Below, one piece after another: positions 1 through 6,834 of a stretch of 30,540 nucleotides of DNA. The position numbers and the translations under genes are program-made. Every line of letters begins with the position of its first letter. Within the stretch, counting starts at the first letter, position 1. Below the pieces are notes generated by a model, which saw only the letters and a list, made by a program, of their open reading frames with translations, had not been told where the DNA came from and searched no databases. This DNA is from Gammaproteobacteria bacterium (lineage in GTDB: Bacteria > Pseudomonadota > Gammaproteobacteria > Competibacterales > Competibacteraceae), in assembly GCA_003562535.1 (NCBI GenBank), contig PWUP01000209.1, positions 1-30,540 on the forward strand, read 5' to 3'.

Positions 1-57
1 CTGTGGCGACCGCCCAAGGCGTTTGGCAAACTCGCCAATGCTGTATTGCTTGCTCAT
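1..57 (-). CDS. IS607-type serine resolvase TnpA, N-terminal fragment (cut by left window edge)
   Basis: Reading the minus strand from the ATG at 57-55 gives 19 residues, MSKQYSIGEFAKRLGRSPQ, running off the window edge. This is the start of the MerR-like helix-turn-helix domain that precedes the catalytic domain in IS607-family serine recombinases; the enzyme would act in element transposition. Too short a piece is visible to tell an intact gene from a remnant. There is no recognisable ribosome binding site. A promoter-like pair lies immediately upstream, so the mRNA could be nearly leaderless. A second IS607-derived stretch lies 145 bp away in the opposite orientation. Other MerR-type HTH proteins can start in a similar way, so the IS607 assignment leans partly on that neighbour. 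Confidence 0.6.
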   Translation of the reverse strand, partial: MSKQYSIGEFAKRLGRSPQ

Positions 58-65
58 AGCAAGGA

Positions 66-93
66 ATTATAAATAACTTTGATAACAAATCAA
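66..93 (-). promoter_or_regulatory. Sigma-70-like promoter in front of the tnpA start
   Basis: On the minus strand a TTGATT box (93-88) is followed after 16 bp by a perfect TATAAT (71-66). The -10 box lies only 8 bp before the ATG at 57, so transcription would start within a few bases of the start codon. The stretch is AT-rich, so chance is possible. Confidence 0.45.
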
Positions 94-201
94 GGAACTG
101 TTTTTTGCTCTTGTCGCTATTGTCCAGAGCTAAACTCTAGTATTGCAAAAAATGCGCGGTAGTGTATTGTTGTTTCATGGAAAGCACCATGAGCACAGGC
201 A

Positions 202-354
202 AAGCGGCTGGGCGTTTGGGTCAAGACGCACGGCTGCGAGGTTCTAGTGCTCAATCAGGAACGGCTTTCGCCCGAACAAGAGAGGGTGCAGGACGTGATG
301 ACCATCGTTCACGGCTTCTCGTCATCAAAGGTCAGCGCATCGCGATCCCGCTGA
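202..354 (+). pseudogene. IS607-type tnpA remnant (C-terminal part of resolvase)
   Basis: In the frame starting at 202, the stretch 229-321 reads HGCEVLVLNQERLSPEQE and continues VQDVMTIVHGFSS. This matches the C-terminal part of the IS607 resolvase catalytic domain, from the HGCE strand to the conserved TIVH(C/G)FS helix, as I know it from the family. The usual continuation (RLYGLRN-type) is missing: after 321-327 the reading becomes unrelated and stops at 352-354. There is no plausible start or N-terminal half. The piece is therefore a truncated, non-functional copy joined at about 322-330 to a tnpB fragment in another frame. Confidence 0.75.
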
Positions 355-488
355 ATACCACGGTTGAGCCGACCGGCACCTTGCGGATCATCCTCAAAGA
401 CGATGATCGGATCGAGGTGCATTACGCCATTTAAGTAGAAGTCAAACCAGATTGTGGCGTGCGCACCCTCGGCGTCGATACGAGCGGT
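328..488 (+). pseudogene. IS607-type tnpB remnant (region before and including the RuvC-I motif)
   Basis: The frame of 330-431 reads IPLNTTVEPTGTLRIIL and then a beta-strand-like tail ending VHYAI. After a TAA stop (432-434) the same frame continues CGVRTLGVD (453-479). In IS607-family TnpB, a PTGTLR...VHY segment leads into CG..T.GVDKG, where the Asp is the first RuvC catalytic residue (here codon 477-479). The fragment thus covers the TnpB middle, broken by one in-frame stop. After GVD the similarity is lost at a hairpin (481-505). No N-terminal helical part and no downstream zinc-finger or RuvC-II/III part is present. It is certainly non-functional as a nuclease. Confidence 0.7.
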
Positions 489-505
489 ATCTCTTATTCC
501 GCTCG
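481..505. repeat. Inverted repeat (7-bp stem, 11-nt loop) at the break of the tnpB remnant
   Basis: CGAGCGG (481-487) and CCGCTCG (499-505) pair perfectly around an 11-nt loop. The hairpin begins right where TnpB similarity ends. From 506 to 640 I see no gene, only AT-richer sequence without coding signals. Confidence 0.5.
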
Positions 506-640
506 CATTGACATTAAAACCATAACCGTCTCGCTTTTTGGTAGGTTTTACATGACACTAATTTTAGTGGCTGGCAGTGACTTAGTCTATGCTTCGAGCA
601 TTGACCGCAACTCCATATGCACAAATTTGAAACACTACCA

Positions 641-669
641 GCGTTCAGACCCACTGCCTTAAGCTCCCC
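641..669 (+). repeat. Truncated left half of the dispersed MITE-like repeat
   Basis: GCGTTCAGACCC followed by CCTTAAGCTCCC matches the left half of the complete copy at 6711-6810. The right half with the GGGGACTGAA end is absent. The fragment lies between the IS607 debris and the 3' end of the TRAP gene. Confidence 0.65.
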
Positions 670-671
670 AT

Positions 672-2450
672 TCAAACCCAGCGCAGTACCCCCAAACTGA
701 TCACTGGCAGGCCAGTAATTAACAGCAAAGCGAGCAACAACATCCCCACAAACGGCCATAGCGCCCGAAAAATCGACTGCACCGCTGTACCGGTCACGGT
801 TGCGGTGATAAAGACCAGCATCCCGATAGGCGGGGTTAGCCCCCCAAGCATTAAGTTCACGACAATGATCACGGCAAAATGCATCGGGTCTATGCCGATC
901 AGTGGAGCCAAAGGCATCAACAGCGGGGTGAGAATCAATAAGGCCGCGCCAATATCCAGCACCATGCCAAACAACAGCAACAGCACATTGACCAGCAATA
1001 AGAGTATTATGGGGTGCTGTAGCCACACGCTTAACCACGCGATCAAAGTCTGTGGGATGTGCTCGGCCACAATAATCCAAGCAAAAGGAGCCGCTGCCGC
1101 AATCAGCCAGCCCACTAAGGCGGCATCTTGCGCCGCTTGGCGGAGCGCACGGTAGAGCGTCTGGCGTCCATATTCGCGATAGACCACCAGACCGAGGAAT
1201 GCGGCGTATACCACGGCCAATACTCCGGCCTCAGTCGGTGTCACCAAGCCGAAGCGGATACCACCGAGAATAAGCCCCACCAGCGCCAATACCGGAAGCA
1301 CATGCAGACCGCTGTGCACTATCTGTGCCAGTGTCGCCCGTTGGGTGGCGCGGTGGCGCGGTGCCTGCCAATACACCGCCAGCATCAGGCATAAGGCCAC
1401 CACCAGCCCGGGGCCAATGCCGGCAAACCACAACGCCGTTACCGATAAATTGGCCACTGCGGCAACGATTAACAAGGCAATCGAGGGTGGGATGAGGTTG
1501 GGTAAAATACCCGAGCTGGCGGTGATGGCCGCAGCAAACGCGGGAGAATAGCCCTGACGTACCATGTGTGGCACCAGCCATTGGGCACTTAGAGCCGTTT
1601 CGGAATACGACGACCCCGAAATACCACCATATAACAGACTAGAAACCACACTGACTTGCCCGTAACCGCCGCGCCAATGCCCCACTAAGGCAAAGGCAAA
1701 ATCCAGCAAGCGCCGTGACAACCCACCGGCGTTCATCAACGCACCGGCGGTAATGAATAAGGGAATGGCCAGCAGCAAAAATTTACCGACCCCGTTGACC
1801 AAATTTTGCACCAAGGCTGCAGGCGGTAGCAGTGGGATGCTGAGTCCAGACACCAACACCGCAAATAACATGGCAAAAGCGATAGGCACACCCAATAATA
1901 GGGTTAGGGCAAAGGTGAGCAGCATCACCAGACTGGCCGAATCCGTCGGCAGGCTGAGTCCGCTCTGTGGCTGGATGGCGAGATACAGCAACCCACCAGC
2001 CAATACGGCCACCGGGCCATGCCATAGGGGCAAAGAGCTGTTGACCCCACGGCAAGCGATATACACTAGACTGATGGCCGCACTGAATGGAATTAGGGCA
2101 AATTTTAACCACAACGGCACGCCCAGAGTCGGACTGATACCACCGATGCGCGTGATCAGATCCACACTGGCACACAGTAACATCAGGGTCACACAGGTGA
2201 TCACCGCATCAACCCAGACCGCGCTGCCATAGCGCAGCGGCCTAGGCAAACGATCAACGCACAGAGTCAATGCCAGATGCTGGCGCTGGCGATGCGCTAG
2301 GGGCATACCTAGAAAAATTAACGCAATAAAGAGCCAAATCGCCGCTTCTTGCGCCCAAACCAATGCCCCGCCCAAGCTATAGCGAGCGATGATATTGGCC
2401 AGCAACACGCTGACGAGTAGCAGCAGCACCCCAACAGCGGCACACTGCAA
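672..2450 (-). CDS. TRAP transporter, fused small and large membrane subunits (DctQM)
   Basis: This is an inner-membrane secondary transporter of the TRAP family, which takes up organic acids or similar solutes handed over by a periplasmic binding protein. The 592-residue product is almost entirely hydrophobic. A DctQ-like four-helix domain occupies about 1-135, with RYSLGGALVWAQE typical of that subunit. A linker helix follows, then a DctM domain (about 172-592) with LLGVPIAFAM near 185-195, an LFITAGALM stretch, GGISGSS, and a repeated inverted half. The start is uncertain. The listed codon is TTG without a clear ribosome binding site, and the frame stays open upstream to about 2546 with no ATG or GTG, so a few N-terminal residues may be missing. 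It lies 49 bp behind the heme A synthase gene on the same strand. No DctP or TAXI binding protein is in the window. Substrate unknown. Confidence 0.9.
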   Translation of the reverse strand: MQCAAVGVLLLLVSVLLANIIARYSLGGALVWAQEAAIWLFIALIFLGMPLAHRQRQHLALTLCVDRLPRPLRYGSAVWVDAVITCVTLMLLCASVDLITRIGGISPTLGVPLWLKFALIPFSAAISLVYIACRGVNSSLPLWHGPVAVLAGGLLYLAIQPQSGLSLPTDSASLVMLLTFALTLLLGVPIAFAMLFAVLVSGLSIPLLPPAALVQNLVNGVGKFLLLAIPLFITAGALMNAGGLSRRLLDFAFALVGHWRGGYGQVSVVSSLLYGGISGSSYSETALSAQWLVPHMVRQGYSPAFAAAITASSGILPNLIPPSIALLIVAAVANLSVTALWFAGIGPGLVVALCLMLAVYWQAPRHRATQRATLAQIVHSGLHVLPVLALVGLILGGIRFGLVTPTEAGVLAVVYAAFLGLVVYREYGRQTLYRALRQAAQDAALVGWLIAAAAPFAWIIVAEHIPQTLIAWLSVWLQHPIILLLLVNVLLLLFGMVLDIGAALLILTPLLMPLAPLIGIDPMHFAVIIVVNLMLGGLTPPIGMLVFITATVTGTAVQSIFRALWPFVGMLLLALLLITGLPVISLGVLRWV

Positions 2451-2499
2451 GCTGTGGTCTAGCCGTCTCAGGACACCGTCAATGGCGTCCTGAATAGCG

Positions 2500-3537
2500 T
2501 TAGCGCTGTAGGGGGCTAAAGGTATGACCGACCACCAAAACAGCGCTTAATAACAGCACCGCACCCCCCTGGTGCAATGTGCCGATGACAACCGGTACAT
2601 GCAGCAACAGGGTAGTAATGCCGAGGATGACTTGTAAGCCAGCCAGCGCCAACACGGCGTACAGCGCTCGGCGCTGCGCCAGCGTGGTGGTATGGCGCAA
2701 GCCCAGCCAAGTGATCACCAGCACCAAAGCCAATGTACTCAAACCCAATAGCCGGTGATTAAACTGCACGGTGGTCGGGTTCTCAAATAGATTAATCCAC
2801 ACGGGTTGCAGAGCCCACAGTCCTGGTGGTATCCAGTAATCGCCCATAAGTGGGAAGGTATTGTAAATCAACCCGGCTTTCAAACCCGCCACAAAAGCTC
2901 CTGAGAGAATGGTGACGCTAGTCAACACCAGCAATAGCCGGAACATCCACAGACGTTGTGCGGTTTCCGCCGGAGCGGCTTGCTGGGGCCACAGCAAACG
3001 CAACGCCCACCACAACATGGCGGCATAAATCACTAAAGCCAGACCCAAATGGGCCGCCAAGCGGTATTGACTGACCCGTGGTTCATCAACCAGACCGCTT
3101 TGTACCATATACCAGCCCAGATACGCCTGCGCCATGCCTAAAGCCAACAGACCGAGCAGCGGCCAGCGCATACGCTGTGGAATCTGACCCCGCCACCAAA
3201 ACATCGCCAGTGGCACGATAAAAATCAATCCAAGCAAACGTGCTAATACTCGGTGGGCGTATTCAAACCAGAAGATGAATTTAAATTCCGCCAGCGACAT
3301 GCCACGATTGATGTGCTGATATTCCGGACTGGCGCGGTACATCTCAAATACCCGTAGCCACGCTTGATCATTTAATGGGGGCAGTGTCCCCATAATGGGC
3401 CGCCAATCCACCATTGACAATCCCGAACCGGTGAGGCGTGTGGCTCCTCCGAGCATGATTAAGGCCAGCAAAACCACACAACAGATGAGTAGCCACAGAC
3501 CGATTAAACGTTCGGACTGGGATAAGGCTGTAATCAT
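2500..3537 (-). CDS. ctaA: Heme A synthase, Cox15/CtaA family
   Basis: Converts heme O to heme A for aa3-type cytochrome c oxidases, in the cytoplasmic membrane. The 345-residue protein has about eight transmembrane helices in two four-helix halves. Candidate heme-ligating histidines are visible at 95 (FEYAHRVLAR), 163 (RLAAHLGLAL), 261 (QFNHRLLG) and 322 (LHQGG). The N-terminal GGATRLTGSGLSMVDWRP (30-47) is the standard signature of the proteobacterial Cox15 type, which lacks the extracellular cysteine pair of Bacillus CtaA. The ATG at 3537 fits the normal N-terminus; only a weak CGGA lies upstream. No oxidase subunit gene or ctaB is in the window. The TRAP gene follows closely and may be cotranscribed without being functionally linked. 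Confidence 0.93.
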   Translation of the reverse strand: MITALSQSERLIGLWLLICCVVLLALIMLGGATRLTGSGLSMVDWRPIMGTLPPLNDQAWLRVFEMYRASPEYQHINRGMSLAEFKFIFWFEYAHRVLARLLGLIFIVPLAMFWWRGQIPQRMRWPLLGLLALGMAQAYLGWYMVQSGLVDEPRVSQYRLAAHLGLALVIYAAMLWWALRLLWPQQAAPAETAQRLWMFRLLLVLTSVTILSGAFVAGLKAGLIYNTFPLMGDYWIPPGLWALQPVWINLFENPTTVQFNHRLLGLSTLALVLVITWLGLRHTTTLAQRRALYAVLALAGLQVILGITTLLLHVPVVIGTLHQGGAVLLLSAVLVVGHTFSPLQR

Positions 3538-3811
3538 AAGATATATTCCGCTGCTGTGAATTTAATACTCAAGGGGGCTGCTTGAGGCATTCACTGTGGC
3601 ATGCGCTTGCGCCACTGCGTGCATCCAGCCCCATGTGATGATATACATCGGTAGGCACTATTCGTTATTCTTACTTGTGAATAACCGGCATCAAAAGCAT
3701 CCGAACTTACATTCGCTCCTGAGTATAAGCTAAATCGAGTGAGCGTGGGTACAATACCGCGCTGCACATAACCTCTGATCGACTTCACCTAACACACAAC
3801 GGAAACACCGC
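3538..3811. other. Divergent intergenic region between ctaA and parE
   Basis: These 274 bp separate two divergently transcribed genes and must carry both promoters. I see a small inverted repeat, CTCAAG (3568-3573) with CTTGAG (3581-3586), and a TACAAT (3750-3755) that could be a -10 box for parE but has no good -35 partner. No gene or RNA is evident. Confidence 0.4.
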
Positions 3812-5710
3812 ATGACCCAAGGGTATAACGCCTCAGCCATCGAGGTATTAACCGGCCTAGACCCGGTACGCCGCCGACCGGGGATGTACACCGACACCAC
3901 ACGGCCCAACCACCTAGCGCAAGAAGTCATCGACAACAGCGTCGATGAAGCCCTGGCCGGCCACGCCAACCGCCTGGACGTGGTGTTGCACCACGACGAC
4001 TCGCTTTCGGTGCGCGATAACGGGCGCGGCATGCCGGTCGATATCCACCCCGAAGAGGGCCTGCCCGGTATTGAATTGATTCTCACCCGCTTACACGCTG
4101 GCGGCAAATTTTCCCACAATAACTACACCTTCTCCGGCGGATTACACGGCGTCGGCGTCTCGGTGGTCAACGCCCTATCGCAACGCCTGGACGTGCGGGT
4201 GCGGCGCAACGGTCAAGAATACCAGATGACCTTTGCCCACGGCGACAAAGCCAGTGAACTCCAGGTCATCGGCAGCGTAGGGCGGCGCACTACCGGCACC
4301 ACCCTACACTTTTGGCCCGACCCGCGCTATTTCGACTCACCGCGCTTTTCCGTACCGCGCCTTAAACACATTCTGCGCGCCAAAGCCGTGCTGTGCTCCG
4401 GCCTAACAGTGACGTTTCACAACGAAGCCGACGATGAACGCTGTGAATGGTGTTACCGCGACGGACTCAGCAGCTATCTGCACGACGCCTTACGCGATCT
4501 TGACACCCTGCCCGCGCAACCGTTTACCGGCCATCTGGACAGCGCCCAAGAAGCCGCCGAATGGGCGCTGTGCTGGCTGCCCGAAGGCGGGGAATCGGTC
4601 ACCGAAAGCTATGTCAATCTGATTCCCACCCCCCTCGGTGGCACCCACGTCAACGGCCTGCGCAGCGGGCTGACCGAAGCGCTGCGCGAATTTTGCGAAT
4701 TCCGCGCTCTGCTGCCGCGTGGGGTGCGCATCACTCCCGAAGATGTCTGGGAAGGACTGAGCTATGTGCTGTCGGTTAAACTACGCGACCCGCAATTCTC
4801 CGGCCAAACCAAAGAACGCCTGAGTTCACGCGAATGCGCCGCGTTTGTCTCCGGCGTGGTTAAAGACCGCTGGTCGCTGTGGCTAAACCAGCACGTCGAA
4901 GTCGGTGAACAGATTGCCCAATTAGTCCTCAGCCACGCCCACCGACGGCTGCGCCAAGCCAAAAAAGTGGTGCGTAAACGAGTGGCCAGTGGTCCTGCCC
5001 TACCCGGCAAACTGGCCGATTGCACCGCTCAAGACCTGCGCCGTACCGAATTATTCCTGGTCGAAGGGGACTCGGCAGGCGGCTCGGCCAAACAAGCCCG
5101 CGACCGTGAATTCCAAGCGATTATGCCGCTGCGGGGTAAAATCCAAAACACCTGGGAAATCGATTCCGCCCACGTCTTAGGATCACAGGAAATTCACGAC
5201 ATCGCCGTAGCCCTAGGCGTCGATCCCGGCAGTGACAGCCTCAGCGGGCTGCGCTACGGCAAAGTGTGCATTCTCGCCGACGCCGACTCCGACGGCCTGC
5301 ACATCGCCACCCTGCTGTGCGCCTTGTTTCTGCGCCATTTTCGCCCCTTGGTCGCCGCCGGCCATGTGTACGTCGCCATGCCGCCGTTATACCGGATTGA
5401 TGTCGGCAAAGCCGTGTATTACGCTCTGGATGAGGCCGAAAAACAGGGGGTGTTGGATCGGCTCGCTGCCGAACAGCGCTCAGGCAAAATCAGCGTCACT
5501 CGCTTCAAAGGACTGGGTGAAATGAGTCCGCTGCAACTGCGCGAAACCACTATGGCACCCGACACGCGGCGGCTGGTGCAACTCACCGTCAGCGGCGAGC
5601 ACGACGCCACCGCGCTGCTGGATATGCTGCTGGCGAAAAAACGCGCCGCCGACCGCCGGGGGTGGTTGGAAGCCAAAGGCGGACTGGCGGAGGTGCCGGG
5701 TTTGGTGTGA
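3812..5710 (+). CDS. parE: DNA topoisomerase IV subunit B
   Basis: ATPase subunit of topoisomerase IV, which with ParC (not in this window) decatenates daughter chromosomes. At 632 residues it has the usual ParE length and begins with the typical YNASAIEVLTGLDPVRRRPG. GHKL ATPase motifs are visible: IDNSVDEA (40-47), DNGRGMP (69-75) and GGLHGVG (109-115). The transducer domain follows, then the TOPRIM domain with VEGDSAGGSAKQARDRE (from 417) and the metal-binding ADADSDG (489-495; D490, D492, D494). It ends with the RFKGLGEMSP motif of the GyrB/ParE C-terminus. The lack of the long GyrB insertion and the PNHLAQEVIDNS wording favour ParE over GyrB. The gene looks richer in C-ending codons than its neighbours. 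It stands alone upstream of purC. Confidence 0.96.
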   Translation: MTQGYNASAIEVLTGLDPVRRRPGMYTDTTRPNHLAQEVIDNSVDEALAGHANRLDVVLHHDDSLSVRDNGRGMPVDIHPEEGLPGIELILTRLHAGGKFSHNNYTFSGGLHGVGVSVVNALSQRLDVRVRRNGQEYQMTFAHGDKASELQVIGSVGRRTTGTTLHFWPDPRYFDSPRFSVPRLKHILRAKAVLCSGLTVTFHNEADDERCEWCYRDGLSSYLHDALRDLDTLPAQPFTGHLDSAQEAAEWALCWLPEGGESVTESYVNLIPTPLGGTHVNGLRSGLTEALREFCEFRALLPRGVRITPEDVWEGLSYVLSVKLRDPQFSGQTKERLSSRECAAFVSGVVKDRWSLWLNQHVEVGEQIAQLVLSHAHRRLRQAKKVVRKRVASGPALPGKLADCTAQDLRRTELFLVEGDSAGGSAKQARDREFQAIMPLRGKIQNTWEIDSAHVLGSQEIHDIAVALGVDPGSDSLSGLRYGKVCILADADSDGLHIATLLCALFLRHFRPLVAAGHVYVAMPPLYRIDVGKAVYYALDEAEKQGVLDRLAAEQRSGKISVTRFKGLGEMSPLQLRETTMAPDTRRLVQLTVSGEHDATALLDMLLAKKRAADRRGWLEAKGGLAEVPGLV

Positions 5711-5795
5711 CTGGGTTGTTCAATCCGAGCACCTTTGCTTTGAACCCCCGATCTGGTTAGATTGCTGATATCATCGAGCACTAAGGACACCATCC

Positions 5796-6701
5796 GTGTT
5801 AACCGACTTGCCTATAGTATTTGAATCACAGCTTAGCACACTGTCCCTGAGTCATCGGGGTAAAGTGCGTGATGTTTACGCCATTGATGCGGAACATCTG
5901 CTGATCGTCGCCAGTGATCGTTTATCCGCCTTCGATGTGGTGCTACCAACCCCCATTCCTGGCAAGGGACACCTGCTAACCGCCCTGTCAAATTTCTGGT
6001 TTCAACGCTTTGCTACCATCGTGCCTAATCATCTCCAAGACGTCACGCTGACGTTGGAATCGGTGTTGCCCGATCCTGAAGAACGAGCGCCGCTGAACGG
6101 GAGATCGGTGATTGCCAAACGCTTGCAAGGCATCCCGTTTGAGGCTGTAGTGCGCGGTTATTTAATCGGCTCCGGCTGGCGAGACTACCAACGCTGCGGT
6201 GCGACCAGCGGTGTGCCCTTGCCTCCAGGGTTGCAACAGGCTCAACGGCTGCCGCAACCGATTTTCACGCCCGCAACTAAAGCGGCATCCGGTCAGCATG
6301 ATGAAAACGTATCCTTCAGACAGGTTGTTGAGTATCTGGGTCGGGAACGGGCCGAACAATTACGCGCGGTGAGTTTACACCTCTACCATGAAGCGGCCAC
6401 TTATGCTCTGCGCCGTGGCATTATCATTGCCGACACTAAATTCGAATTTGGCCTCGATGCGGAGGGTCAACTGGTGTTGATGGACGAAGTATTGACGCCG
6501 GATTCTTCGCGGTTCTGGCCAGTTGACGGCTATCGTTCAGGCACCAGTCCGCCGAGTTTCGATAAGCAATTTGTCCGCGATTACCTGGATAACCTAGACT
6601 GGGACAAAACCGCGCCTGGCCCGACATTACCACCCCAGATTGTCGAAAAAACCGCTGCACTGTATCAACAAGCCTGGCAGCGACTGGCGGATAATCACTA
6701 A
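5796..6701 (+). CDS. purC: Phosphoribosylaminoimidazole-succinocarboxamide synthase (SAICAR synthetase)
   Basis: Cytoplasmic enzyme of purine synthesis that joins CAIR with aspartate using ATP to give SAICAR. The 301-residue protein is of the longer form found in yeast and many proteobacteria (E. coli PurC is about 237). Visible motifs: HRGKVRDVY (20-28, ATP binding), SDRLSAFDVVLP (40-51), the RGYLIGSGW stretch, ADTKFEFG (SAICAR synthetase signature) and LMDEVLTPDSSRFW. The start is GTG at 5796, supported by AAGGA at 5783-5787, 8 bp upstream. It lies 85 bp after parE on the same strand; a weak TTGCTT-17-TAGATT pair (5735-5763) may give it its own promoter. A dispersed repeat begins 9 bp after its stop codon. 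Confidence 0.95.
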   Translation: MLTDLPIVFESQLSTLSLSHRGKVRDVYAIDAEHLLIVASDRLSAFDVVLPTPIPGKGHLLTALSNFWFQRFATIVPNHLQDVTLTLESVLPDPEERAPLNGRSVIAKRLQGIPFEAVVRGYLIGSGWRDYQRCGATSGVPLPPGLQQAQRLPQPIFTPATKAASGQHDENVSFRQVVEYLGRERAEQLRAVSLHLYHEAATYALRRGIIIADTKFEFGLDAEGQLVLMDEVLTPDSSRFWPVDGYRSGTSPPSFDKQFVRDYLDNLDWDKTAPGPTLPPQIVEKTAALYQQAWQRLADNH

Positions 6702-6710
6702 CGATAAGAA

Positions 6711-6810
6711 GTAAGCGTTCAGACCCCTACCTTAAGCTCCCTCTCCCTTTGGGAGAGGGTTGGGGTGAGGGGCTTTCATAAATGGGGGAGAGGGGACTGA
6801 ATGATTACGC
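6711..6810 (+). repeat. MITE-like dispersed repeat, complete 100-bp copy
   Basis: The ends are imperfect inverted repeats: GTAAGCGTTCAGACCCC at the left and GGGGACTGAATGATTAC at the right, 14 of 17 positions matching when one is reverse-complemented. An internal perfect 9-bp hairpin, CCCTCTCCC-TTT-GGGAGAGGG, lies at 6739-6759. The hexamer TAAGAA stands on both sides (6705-6710 and 6811-6816), as a target-site duplication would. No coding capacity. Related copies lie at 641-669 (partial) and 22038-22104. Confidence 0.7.
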
Positions 6811-6834
6811 TAAGAACTTTACCAGAGGATGACC

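Noticed and set aside
162..434. Apparent 90-codon hypothetical protein
   Set aside because: Its first half is the tnpA remnant read in the wrong frame and its second half is the tnpB remnant; it is not one gene.
514..1080. 188-codon open frame on the minus strand
   Set aside because: It lies mostly inside the DctQM gene in another frame; its composition and lack of family features mark it as a shadow.
3724..3755. Promoter boxes TATAAG and TACAAT before parE
   Set aside because: Neither has a -35 box at acceptable spacing, so I did not call a promoter.
6739..6759. Perfect 9-bp hairpin as a purC terminator
   Set aside because: It is an internal part of the dispersed repeat and is not followed by a T-run; any terminator effect would be incidental.
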